A stretch of DNA of 37,478 nt from Bdellovibrionales bacterium (GTDB taxonomy: Bacteria > Bdellovibrionota > Bdellovibrionia > Bdellovibrionales > JAMPXM01), in assembly GCA_005808505.1 (NCBI GenBank), contig SYLX01000061.1, positions 1-37,478 on the forward strand, written 5' to 3'. Below the pieces are notes generated by a model that was given only the letters and a program-made list of their open reading frames with translations, was not told the DNA's origin and ran no database searches. Position numbers and translations under genes: made by a program. Positions within the stretch are counted from its first letter, which is position 1. Every line of letters begins with the position of its first letter. Below, piece after piece: positions 1-6,513 of this stretch.

Positions 1-1055
1 CCGGGCTTAAGCATTTCGGAATACGTTGCCAAAATCTCGGCTTGAGTTGCGAGAAGAGACGTCACGTCTTCGGGTTTAAGCTTCCACTTCGTATCTGGAT
101 TTCTCCGCAAAACTCCAAGGCCCGTACACGGAACGTCGAGCAAAACCCGATCGGCCGTTTTTTCCATACGCTTGATGGTCTTTGATCCGTCGATCAAACG
201 TGTTTCGCAAATGTCGACGCCCGCTCGTGTGCAGCGTTTGCGAAGCTCTTCGAGCTTTCGCTGATGGATATCCGTCGAGATGATCTTGCCTTTGTTTCGC
301 ATGAGGGCTGCGAGGTGCAAAGTCTTGCCACCTGCGCCGGCACAGCCGTCGATCACGCGTTGACCAGGCTCAGGGCGCACAAGCGGTGAGGCTTGTTGGC
401 TGGCGCCGTCTTGCACTTCGAAGTAACCGAGCTTGAAGCACTCCGTTTGAAAAACATTGCGACGCTCGGTCAGGATCAAGCCGTCGTTGGTCTCCGGAGC
501 GAAAACAGTTTCCACGTCTTCACGACGGAGTTCAGATTGCAACTCATCACGTGTGATCTTCAGTCGATTCGCGCGAAGGATGACGGGAGCTTGTCGATTG
601 AGCTCCGGCAAAATTTCATCCCACTTGGCTCCGAGTTCTTTGTGTCCAAGTTCGTAGATCCAATCTGGTAGCGACTCGCGCACGGCAGGATTGTTGTGAA
701 CAGCCGCACGGTTTTTCTCGAGCATCGTACGAGTGAGGCCGCGAAGTTCGGGCCAGTCTGGTAATTCATTGTGGCCGTGGAGAAGCAGCCAGGCGCCCAG
801 CACGCGCCAGATCGCTCGCGCTTCGAGGATCGGTTTGTCTTCGCCGACGGCGGCCCAAAGAAGGCGCCACCAGCGAACGATGTCGTAGGTGGCTTCCGCA
901 ACGAACTTGCGATCGCGCGAGCCGAGCTTGCGATTATTTTTGAAGAGGCGCTCGATGACTTTATCGGCGTGAAAACTTCTTCCGTCCTCCGTCGCGCCGA
1001 ATGTTTGGCAGAGAGCCGAGACAACCTGTTCGGCGACGGGACGATGAAGTTTCAT
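1..1055 (-). CDS. rsmB: 16S rRNA (cytosine-C5) methyltransferase, RsmB/NOP2 family (3' end outside window)
   Basis: About 351 residues are visible; the C-terminus lies beyond the left edge. The family transfers a methyl group from S-adenosylmethionine to C5 of a cytosine in 16S rRNA. Residues 1 to about 130 resemble the NusB-like RNA-binding domain of RsmB. The catalytic domain follows: VQDGASQ (214-220), the SAM-binding loop GCAGAGGKT (237-245), and motif IV DVPCTGLG (307-314) with its conserved cysteine at 310. The second conserved cysteine (motif VI) would lie outside the window. The start is the ATG at 1055, 25 bases after the stop of the upstream barrel gene, so the two may share a transcript. 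Shorter reading frames on this stretch are shadows of this gene. RsmB rather than another family member (such as RsmF) is favoured by the N-terminal domain. Confidence 0.9.
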   Translation of the reverse strand, partial: MKLHRPVAEQVVSALCQTFGATEDGRSFHADKVIERLFKNNRKLGSRDRKFVAEATYDIVRWWRLLWAAVGEDKPILEARAIWRVLGAWLLLHGHNELPDWPELRGLTRTMLEKNRAAVHNNPAVRESLPDWIYELGHKELGAKWDEILPELNRQAPVILRANRLKITRDELQSELRREDVETVFAPETNDGLILTERRNVFQTECFKLGYFEVQDGASQQASPLVRPEPGQRVIDGCAGAGGKTLHLAALMRNKGKIISTDIHQRKLEELRKRCTRAGVDICETRLIDGSKTIKRMEKTADRVLLDVPCTGLGVLRRNPDTKWKLKPEDVTSLLATQAEILATYSEMLKP

Positions 1056-1080
1056 GCAGGGGCCTACTTCCGGAAAAGGA

Positions 1081-1821
1081 TCAGAACGTGAATACGGTAC
1101 CAACGGCGGCGAATGTACCGTTGTGCTGGCCGTCGCTCAAGAGGTGAAGATGGTTTTTGATGCCGCCTTCAACGAAGAAGCCCGTGTTCTCGATGACCTC
1201 AAAGAAACGCAAGCCACCAAAGAGCTGGTAATCAAGCGAGAGCGAACCTTCGGAAGGAACTTGGTTCAAGAAAACGCCGAGACCCGCACCTGCGCCGAAA
1301 TAAAGCGGGAACTTCGAGTTCGCGTCAGGGAAGGTGACGACCGGCATGAAGCTCATCTTATTGGCCCGGCCTTCATCCAAGCCGTAGGAGAGCAAATCGA
1401 AGCGAACGGCGAGGTCCATCGAGTTCACCCATTCACCCACGCGGTAGGTGAGACCGAAGTTCCATTTGCCCACGTTTTCTTGTTTTTCTGGAGCGCCCCA
1501 TTTGTAGGCGTTATCGGAGAGGAAAAAACCCACGTGAATTGCGAGATAGTGATCGCCTGACGTTCCTGCGGCATGACGAGCCGCTGTTTCGCCAGCCACT
1601 TGAGTCTCGCGGGGAGCCATGTATTTCTCAGCGGCTTTGCGTCCTACTTGCGGCTGTCCGTTGGACTGCGAAGCACGCGGCTTGGCTCCTTTGGCCGGGT
1701 ACTCGCCCGGGCCATCGCTCACTTCGACCGCGCCCTGCGCGTTGTCTAGGGATTGAGCAAAGGCCGTGGGGCCTACGAGGCTGAGACCGGCGATCGTTGC
1801 GAGGGCGAAGCTGCGAAACAT
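1081..1821 (-). CDS. Exported beta-barrel outer-membrane protein, function unknown
   Basis: The 246-residue protein starts with a clear signal peptide (MFRSFALATIAGLSLVGPTA, predicted cleavage after AFA at about 22). A low-complexity linker rich in Gly, Ala, Lys and Gln follows, to about residue 90. From about residue 90 the sequence alternates hydrophobic and polar residues in short strands joined by turns, and it ends in Phe (VFTF), as expected of an outer-membrane barrel recognised by BAM. It would form about eight strands. I do not recognise a specific family; OmpW- or OprF-like small barrels are the nearest general type. It is divergent from nrdR and just upstream of rsmB. Its ribosome binding site (GAGGAGG) sits inside a small dyad at 1822-1834. 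Confidence 0.75.
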   Translation of the reverse strand: MFRSFALATIAGLSLVGPTAFAQSLDNAQGAVEVSDGPGEYPAKGAKPRASQSNGQPQVGRKAAEKYMAPRETQVAGETAARHAAGTSGDHYLAIHVGFFLSDNAYKWGAPEKQENVGKWNFGLTYRVGEWVNSMDLAVRFDLLSYGLDEGRANKMSFMPVVTFPDANSKFPLYFGAGAGLGVFLNQVPSEGSLSLDYQLFGGLRFFEVIENTGFFVEGGIKNHLHLLSDGQHNGTFAAVGTVFTF

Positions 1822-1834
1822 GAGGAGCCTCCTC
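1822..1834 (-). promoter_or_regulatory. Inverted repeat covering the ribosome binding site of the barrel gene
   Basis: GAGGA-GGC-TCCTC, read on the minus strand, lies directly against the ATG at 1821. In RNA it could form a 5-bp hairpin with a 3-base loop, hiding the GGAGG Shine-Dalgarno sequence. The stem is short, so its effect in the cell is uncertain. Confidence 0.4.
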
Positions 1835-2046
1835 TATGAGGTCTGAAAAGATCTAAAAACGATAGCGCGTCTCAGGGCGCAAACGCAATGGTCTAGCCTG
1901 CGTCTTCGAAGCCGAAGTTCTTGAATTTACGAGCGTGTCGCTCCCAACAGATCGAGCTGCACGCCTTGACGCAGAGCACGTTCTCGCCTAGATTCACCAC
2001 CTTTGACCGACTCCAAAGAACTGATCCTGAAGGGGAGCCACGAACC

Positions 2047-2598
2047 GTGAGATGCCCGTACTGCGCCCATATGGAAGATCGGGTCCTCGATACCCGCATC
2101 GGGCGTGAGGGCGATTCCATCCGTCGTCGGCGCGAATGTTTGAAGTGCCACGGCCGTTTCACGACGATGGAGACGCTTCTCCAAGTGTACCCATTGATCG
2201 TGAAGAAGGACGGACGCCGCGAGCCTTTCAGCAAAGAAAAAGTGCTCAAAGGCATCCAAGCGGCTTGTCAAAAGCGGCCGGTGAGTCTTGCGCAGATGGA
2301 ACAAATCGTGGAACGAGTGGCGAAGTGGGTGCTTTCGCGACCCGAGCGCGAGGTGACTTCCGAAGCGGTCGGGCAGAAGGTCGTCAAAGAACTTCGCTTG
2401 CTAGACGATGTCGCCTACGTTCGCTTCGCGAGCGTCTACCAAACTTTCAGAGATGTGGGAGAGTTCGTCTCGCACCTCGAAGGTGAAGCGGGTGAGGGCG
2501 ATGAGGTGTCGAGTGATGAACTCAGGCCCGTTGCGAGCGCAGGCGAAGAATCCCCACCCAAAGCAAAAACGAAACTGAAGCCCGAGACACCCGAGTGA
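2047..2598 (+). CDS. nrdR: Transcriptional repressor NrdR (ribonucleotide reductase regulator)
   Basis: NrdR binds ATP/dATP and represses ribonucleotide reductase genes at NrdR boxes. The open frame begins further upstream, but I chose the GTG at 2047 because the family starts with MRCPYC or similar, and GGGGAG lies at a suitable distance before it. The N-terminal zinc ribbon has C3-x2-C6 and C31-x2-C34, with the conserved REGDSIRRRREC stretch between them. The ATP-cone domain covers roughly residues 45-140 (IVKKDGRREPFSKEKV onward). The protein is 183 residues, longer than the usual 150-160, because of an acidic Ser/Glu/Pro/Lys-rich tail after about residue 145. nusB follows after 51 bases, an order known from many bacteria. 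No NrdR box was seen here, so its targets are elsewhere. Confidence 0.95.
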   Translation: MRCPYCAHMEDRVLDTRIGREGDSIRRRRECLKCHGRFTTMETLLQVYPLIVKKDGRREPFSKEKVLKGIQAACQKRPVSLAQMEQIVERVAKWVLSRPEREVTSEAVGQKVVKELRLLDDVAYVRFASVYQTFRDVGEFVSHLEGEAGEGDEVSSDELRPVASAGEESPPKAKTKLKPETPE

Positions 2599-2649
2599 GC
2601 GCCGCCCGACAACGCGCTAGAGATTAAAGACCGAAAAAGGATACTTGAT

Positions 2650-3120
2650 ATGACCACGACGAAATCAGATTCAGCCGGTGCTCCCAACTCGAACGGAGTT
2701 CCTGGACTCCGTCGGCGCGCCCGCGAGATGGCCGTGCAGATGCTTTTCCAGCTTGAGTTTGTACCCGGAGGTTTTCAACCGGGCGGAGCTCCGCACATCC
2801 TTCGTCGCTTCATCGCCGACTTCGCCATTGATCCCGAGATTTCCGAGTACGGCTCACTCCTGTTCACCGGCGTGACGGAAAAGATGAAAGAGATCGATGC
2901 CGTGATCCAGTCAAACAGCGCGCATTGGAAAATCTCACGGATGGGTTTGGTGGATCTTTCCGTAATGCGCGTTGCCGTTTTCGAAATGAAGTTCCTCAAT
3001 CCATCTCTTGAACCAAAGATCGCGATCAATGAAGCCGTGGAGATCGCAAAACGCTACGGCAGCACCGAGTCGGGTGCGTTTGTGAACGGAATTCTCGACA
3101 ACATGGCACGCGCGCTCTGA
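2650..3120 (+). CDS. nusB: Transcription antitermination factor NusB
   Basis: The 156-residue protein matches NusB, the all-helical factor that binds boxA RNA with NusE (ribosomal protein S10) and supports antitermination on rRNA operons. Recognisable parts are the N-terminal RRRAREMAVQMLFQLEF (about residues 21-37), SRMGLVDLSVMRVAVFEM (96-113), and the C-terminal INEAVEIAKRYGSTESGAFVNGILDN (about 125-150), the family signature. The first 18 residues are a Ser/Thr/Asn-rich extension absent from shorter homologues. AAAGGA stands 8-9 bases before the ATG. It lies 51 bases behind nrdR and is probably co-transcribed with it. No intrinsic terminator was seen right after it; the next hairpin (3157-3210) has no T-run. 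Confidence 0.95.
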   Translation: MTTTKSDSAGAPNSNGVPGLRRRAREMAVQMLFQLEFVPGGFQPGGAPHILRRFIADFAIDPEISEYGSLLFTGVTEKMKEIDAVIQSNSAHWKISRMGLVDLSVMRVAVFEMKFLNPSLEPKIAINEAVEIAKRYGSTESGAFVNGILDNMARAL

Positions 3121-3156
3121 TTCTTCAGTTCAAGCGCTGGTGTAATCGTGGACATC

Positions 3157-3210
3157 GAGGCCTGTCTTTGATTGACTGTCAGTCACTAGACGTCAAAGAC
3201 AGGAGGCCTC
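3157..3210 (+). promoter_or_regulatory. Long hairpin covering the ribosome binding site of the gene at 3215
   Basis: The arm 3157-3171 (GAGGCCTGTCTTTGA) pairs with 3193-3210, giving 15 base pairs interrupted only by a 3-base bulge (GGA, 3202-3204). The 21-base loop holds a second small dyad, TGACT-GTC-AGTCA (3173-3185). The Shine-Dalgarno sequence AGGAGG (3201-3206) is split between the stem and the bulge, and the ATG follows at 3215. No T-run follows, so a terminator is unlikely. A translational switch, RNA thermometer or protein-binding leader would fit. Confidence 0.6.
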
Positions 3211-3214
3211 TCTC

Positions 3215-3730
3215 ATGAACTTCAAGGTTGTTGAAGAATCGAGCGCGTTGGCTCCTGGGTGTGAGCTTTGGGTTGTTGCTGACCTTGCGAAGTCGCGCTG
3301 GGCGCGACGAATTGACTGGGCTCTGAATCTCCAGATCATGAAAGCCGGCCGCCACGAAACGGCGCGCCCCTCGGATGAGCTCAAAAGAATTCTGCAAGAA
3401 TGGGACGAGGAATCTCTTTTTGCGGTACCGACCACGGACATCTCGCCTCTACTTATCGCAAGCCGGGCCTACGTTCCCGCCGCAAAAACAGTTGTTGTTG
3501 GATTCGAAGGTGATGCGACGACTTGGGTGAGCCATTGCGCTCGTGTTTGGAACAATCTCGGTCAACCGAAGATTCGTGTGTTTTTGCCTGATCAGGTGAA
3601 TCAAAACACATTTGAAAAAGCCTGGAAGTCAGCGAACGTCGGCGCAAAGAAGAAGACTTCCGAAGAAACCGTTGAGGAAGAAAGGGCACCTCTAGTCGTT
3701 GAAATCGTTAACGAGCTTTCCAAAGTGTGA
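3215..3730 (+). CDS. Hypothetical cytoplasmic protein
   Basis: The 171-residue protein has no signal peptide or membrane segment, and I do not recognise its family. Its centre alternates strands and helices (VVADLAKS, KTVVVGFEGD, KIRVFLPDQV), which could be a Rossmann-like fold, but no nucleotide-binding motif is visible. The last 40 residues are charged (AKKKTSEETVEEERAP) and end in a short hydrophobic stretch. The start is firm: ATG 9 bases after AGGAGG. The ribosome binding site sits in a long hairpin (3157-3210), so translation is probably controlled. The gene lies between nusB and a second unrecognised gene that is coupled to a PEP synthase regulatory protein. It is probably a real gene because codon use and a strong ribosome binding site support it. 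Confidence 0.7.
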   Translation: MNFKVVEESSALAPGCELWVVADLAKSRWARRIDWALNLQIMKAGRHETARPSDELKRILQEWDEESLFAVPTTDISPLLIASRAYVPAAKTVVVGFEGDATTWVSHCARVWNNLGQPKIRVFLPDQVNQNTFEKAWKSANVGAKKKTSEETVEEERAPLVVEIVNELSKV

Positions 3731-3837
3731 AAATCGTTAGCTCTGTGGGCTAGGACCTTCCGAGTCGTACCAGTTCGCGCTAAGCTTTGAGAAGAGTCCA
3801 TGACGGACTTGTTTGCTCAATGGAAGAGGTGGCTCAT

Positions 3838-4440
3838 ATGGAAATTAGCCGCTGGGGTTTCGATAAAATCTCCCGCATCTCGGATCGATACCGTCATCTG
3901 CGCGACTTTCTCGCCGACGTGCTGGAAGGTGAACGCACTCTCATCAAAGATCAAAAAGGCAAAGAACAGCCGGCGCCCGCATTTGAAATTGCGAGTGACG
4001 TTGAGCGTATCGAGTGGAGCACGCGTCTAACCGGCGTGCGCGCGGCGGATCGTCCGGTCGTTGTCTTCAAGGCACTTGCGCCTTTCTTTGAAGCCGGCTT
4101 TTGTCTTCGCGAAGCGGAGACCAACGAGTTAACGCTTGAGTCGATGTTTCTGTTCGGTCGCGTTTTTCTGCCGCCGGCTAAAGAAGCTCCCGTCGTTGAC
4201 CTGCCATTGCCCGCGTTAGAATCGGGAACCGTTTTCCGCGGCCGCAGCTCCGCGGTCCTTCGCGTGTTTAAGCTTGAAGGTCTGGCGCAATTGCACCAAG
4301 CTTCGACTTTCGCTTTCTCTCCAGAAAAAGGAATCGTTTACTTGCTCGTCTGCGGGCGACCGCATCCGTGGCAATTGACGGCGATCGAGAAAGCGCACCT
4401 AGCTGTGACGAACATGATTCATCCAGGAGCGAGGCTTTGA
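3838..4440 (+). CDS. Hypothetical protein, translationally coupled to the downstream PEP synthase regulator
   Basis: About 200 residues, with no signal peptide or membrane segment and no family that I recognise. The frame is open from 3787, but the ATG at 3838 (MEISRWGF) has AAGAGG eight bases before it, while the earlier ATG at 3820 has no ribosome binding site. The N-terminal 45 residues are probably helical (DRYRHLRDFLADVLEGE). The rest looks like mixed strands with hydrophobic cores (RPVVVFKALAPFFEAGFCL, TFAFSPEKGIVYLLVC). Its TGA overlaps the TTG start of the next gene (TTGA, 4437-4440), so the two products are made together and may act together. A role in sensing metabolic state is possible but is inference only. 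Confidence 0.7.
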   Translation: MEISRWGFDKISRISDRYRHLRDFLADVLEGERTLIKDQKGKEQPAPAFEIASDVERIEWSTRLTGVRAADRPVVVFKALAPFFEAGFCLREAETNELTLESMFLFGRVFLPPAKEAPVVDLPLPALESGTVFRGRSSAVLRVFKLEGLAQLHQASTFAFSPEKGIVYLLVCGRPHPWQLTAIEKAHLAVTNMIHPGARL

Positions 4441-5342
4441 GCGAGAACGCCGGTGGCAATGAGACTGATGGAAAAGGAACTTTAGGCCTTTCCGAAGCTT
4501 CCAACGAGCGTCGTAAAGGGACCGTTTACATCATCTCGGACGGCACGGGCGAAACGGCCGCAACCATGACTCGAGCGGCGCTGGTTCAATACGATCATGT
4601 CGACATCAACATCGTCCGGTGCAAAAACGTGCGTAGCGAAGCGCAGATGGAATCGGTCATCAACGAAGCTTTCGAAAAGCAAGGGATCATCTTGCATACT
4701 TTCGTAAGCCCTAGCATGCGTCAGAAGATTACGGAACTCTCAAGCGGAAAAGGTTTGATGAGTGTGGATCTACTCGGACCACTTCTGAATTCGCTCGATC
4801 GCTATTTCGGTGTAGCAGGTGAAGGAGAGGCCGGTCTCTTGCGGACCGTTGATGATCGATATTTCCGGCGGATTGAAGCGATCGAATACACGGTTAAGCA
4901 CGATGATGGAAAAAGTCTTTCGGATCTCAATCAAGCCGACATTATTTTGGTGGGCGTGAGCCGAACTTCGAAAACTCCGCTCTCGATTTTCCTTTCGCAT
5001 AAGGGTTGGAAAGTCGCGAACATCCCGCTGGTCATCGATACGCCGCTTCCCGAGGAAATCGCTAGTGTCGATCAGCGAAAGATCGTGGGTTTGATTATCG
5101 ATACTGATTCGCTCATGCGAATTCGTCGCAATCGGCTCGAGAAGTTCGGCACCGATCCGGGTGGAGAATACGCGAGCCTCAACTACATCGAAAAAGAAAT
5201 CCAGTATGCACAGGAAATCTTCCGCAAGAATCGGCGCTGGCCCGTTTTCAACGTCACCGAGCGTGCGCTTGAAGAAACAGCGGCCGAGATCACGCGGATC
5301 ATCGTCGCGCGCATGGGCCTCCCGGATAAATTCCTCTTCTAG
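4437..5342 (+). CDS. Pyruvate,phosphate dikinase / PEP synthase regulatory protein (DUF299 family)
   Basis: This family is a bifunctional enzyme that uses ADP to phosphorylate, and Pi to dephosphorylate, a threonine on PEP synthase or pyruvate,phosphate dikinase, switching gluconeogenic PEP formation off and on. Conserved pieces are ISDGTGETAATM (about 33-44) and the P-loop-like GVSRTSKTP (173-181) followed by KGWKVANIPLV. The C-terminal half carries the helical region usual for the family. The TTG at 4437 is preferred because AGGAG precedes it by 7 bases and it forms a TTGA overlap with the upstream stop; an ATG at 4368 would give 23 extra unconserved residues. The product has 301 residues, about 30 more than usual, from a Gly/Asn/Glu-rich N-terminal tail. 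No ppsA or ppdK gene is in the window, so its partner cannot be told. Confidence 0.9.
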   Translation: MSENAGGNETDGKGTLGLSEASNERRKGTVYIISDGTGETAATMTRAALVQYDHVDINIVRCKNVRSEAQMESVINEAFEKQGIILHTFVSPSMRQKITELSSGKGLMSVDLLGPLLNSLDRYFGVAGEGEAGLLRTVDDRYFRRIEAIEYTVKHDDGKSLSDLNQADIILVGVSRTSKTPLSIFLSHKGWKVANIPLVIDTPLPEEIASVDQRKIVGLIIDTDSLMRIRRNRLEKFGTDPGGEYASLNYIEKEIQYAQEIFRKNRRWPVFNVTERALEETAAEITRIIVARMGLPDKFLF

Positions 5343-5926
5343 TCCAGCTTGAGCGGCGGAAGGCCGAAGTTCGCGCGCGTGGCGATGAAGATGACTTGGT
5401 CTTCCCATTTTCCGTTCTGATAAAAATAGTGCCGTCGAATCCCTTCTCTTTTCATACCGACGGCACGTGCGAGACCAATCGAAGCTTTATTATCAAGATC
5501 GATAACGGCTTCGAGTCGGTTCAACTTCAAATCAACGAGTGCGTTTTTGATCATGGCGCTGACGGCTTCTTTCGCGAAGCCTTTTCGCCAGTACCGGTTA
5601 TCGATACGGTAGCCGAGATTCGCGACTTGGATCGAATCGCGAATCAAAACCGTAACGTCGACGAATCCAATAAACTGATTGTGTTTTTCAATGAAGATAG
5701 GCCAAACGAAGTGGCCCTTGTCGACAGCCTTCTCTTGTCGACGTTTGATCTGCGCGAAAACTTGGCGAGTGAACTTCTGCCCAGGGGGCGCCTCCCAGTC
5801 TTGCGGGGTTTTCTTAGGCAGAGCCGTCGAAAGAACATCGCGCCAAGTGGAAAAATCCGTTTCGCGATAAGGACGCAGTACGAGTCGGCGCGTTTGGTAG
5901 GTTTTTCTCTTCAACGTGAGTTTCAT
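5339..5926 (-). CDS. GNAT-family N-acetyltransferase, RimJ/RimL-like
   Basis: A 195-residue GNAT protein that would transfer acetyl from acetyl-CoA to an amine. The N-terminus TRRLVLRPYRETDFSTW is typical of the RimJ/RimL subgroup (N-terminal acetylation of ribosomal proteins, or look-alikes with other substrates). Motif A is YRIDNRYWRKGFAKEAVSAMI (about 107-127), with the CoA-binding R-x-x-G-x-A pattern. Next come LNRLEAVIDLDNKASIGLARAVGMKREG (motif B), and the end reads DQVIFI, as in this subgroup. GGAG stands 8 bases before the ATG. It is convergent with the PEP synthase regulator, sharing four bases (CTAG, 5339-5342) that contain both stop codons. The substrate cannot be told from sequence. 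Confidence 0.85.
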   Translation of the reverse strand: MKLTLKRKTYQTRRLVLRPYRETDFSTWRDVLSTALPKKTPQDWEAPPGQKFTRQVFAQIKRRQEKAVDKGHFVWPIFIEKHNQFIGFVDVTVLIRDSIQVANLGYRIDNRYWRKGFAKEAVSAMIKNALVDLKLNRLEAVIDLDNKASIGLARAVGMKREGIRRHYFYQNGKWEDQVIFIATRANFGLPPLKLD

Positions 5927-6089
5927 CTTCTGATCTCCGCTCCCGGCAATTCAGTTCCATTCAGTTGAATTCGATGAGGTCTCGACTTTCATCGAGCAAA
6001 GCGTGAAACGCCTTTGTAGATTTTTGAAAGAACTTCATTCCTCGAGGTCCACAGCGCCAATTTATGTCATCGTGAGATGGCCCTGATCT

Positions 6090-6107
6090 TGTATAGCTCG
6101 TGTATAG
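6090..6107. promoter_or_regulatory. Direct repeat TGTATAG, possible regulator site
   Basis: TGTATAG occurs at 6090-6096 and again at 6101-6107, 11 bases apart, so both copies face the same side of the helix. The pair lies 60-80 bases before the exported protein at 6168 and in the divergent gap 5927-6167. Flanking CTTGT and ACAAG add a short inverted repeat. It could be an operator or part of a promoter; I see no good -35 and -10 pair. The remainder of the 241-base gap shows nothing clear. Confidence 0.25.
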
Positions 6108-6167
6108 ACAAGATGGCATTCGTAATCAAAGCGGCTTCCAAAATTTGGCGCCGACAGGGGGTTCAGA

Positions 6168-6470
6168 ATGAACAATATGAAATGGCTTGCCACATCGCTC
6201 GTCGCGGCAGCAGCACTCGTAGCACTCGCTGAGTCAGCGCAAGCAGCTCCGTTGAAGTCGATTGATCAGGCCCGCACGATCGCGTGCGCACATGCCCTGC
6301 AAGAAGGCTTCGAGCTCAATGCGACTTGCGAGAAGGCGATGCCCGAAGTTACCCACGAAGATCAACGTGCATACTACTTCAACGGCACGGATAAAGATGG
6401 CGCTTGCTTCATCGAAGTGCGCGTCAGCAAATCCTCGCGTCGCGCGTCTTCGGAAGTCGAGTGCATCTGA
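6168..6470 (+). CDS. Small exported protein, function unknown
   Basis: The 100-residue protein has a textbook signal peptide: MNNMK, then a hydrophobic core, then AESAQA, with predicted cleavage after residue 27. The mature part of about 73 residues has four cysteines (IACAH, ATCEK, GACFI, VECI) that could form two disulfides in the periplasm. I do not recognise a family. AGGGGG lies 7 bases before the ATG, supporting this start. The last codons and the TGA lie in a tandem repeat of 11 bases (6458-6501), so copy-number change there could alter the C-terminus. It is divergent from the acetyltransferase and convergent with the tamA-like gene, with 43 bases between. Confidence 0.75.
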   Translation: MNNMKWLATSLVAAAALVALAESAQAAPLKSIDQARTIACAHALQEGFELNATCEKAMPEVTHEDQRAYYFNGTDKDGACFIEVRVSKSSRRASSEVECI

Positions 6471-6501
6471 AGTGCATCTGAAGTGCTTCTGAAGTGCTTC
6501 T
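6458..6501 (+). repeat. Tandem repeat, four copies of an 11-base unit spanning a stop codon
   Basis: Four neighbouring copies of GAAGTGCWTCT: 6458-6468 (first copy imperfect, CGAGTGCATCT), 6469-6479, 6480-6490 and 6491-6501. The stop codon of the exported protein (TGA, 6468-6470) straddles the first junction. Because 11 is not a multiple of three, each copy is read in a different frame. Confidence 0.85.
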
Positions 6502-6513
6502 GGGCTAAAGCTC

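Noticed and set aside
560..1024. 154-codon minus-strand frame in the rsmB region
   Set aside because: Shadow of rsmB; the other frame has all methyltransferase motifs.
1921..2046. 42-codon N-terminal extension of nrdR
   Set aside because: Not conserved; NrdR begins at MRCPYC and GGGGAG precedes the GTG at 2047.
3800..4030. 76-codon plus-strand frame starting MTDLFAQWKRW
   Set aside because: A plausible-looking N-terminus, but it runs almost wholly in another frame of the gene at 3838 and its end is unlike a protein.
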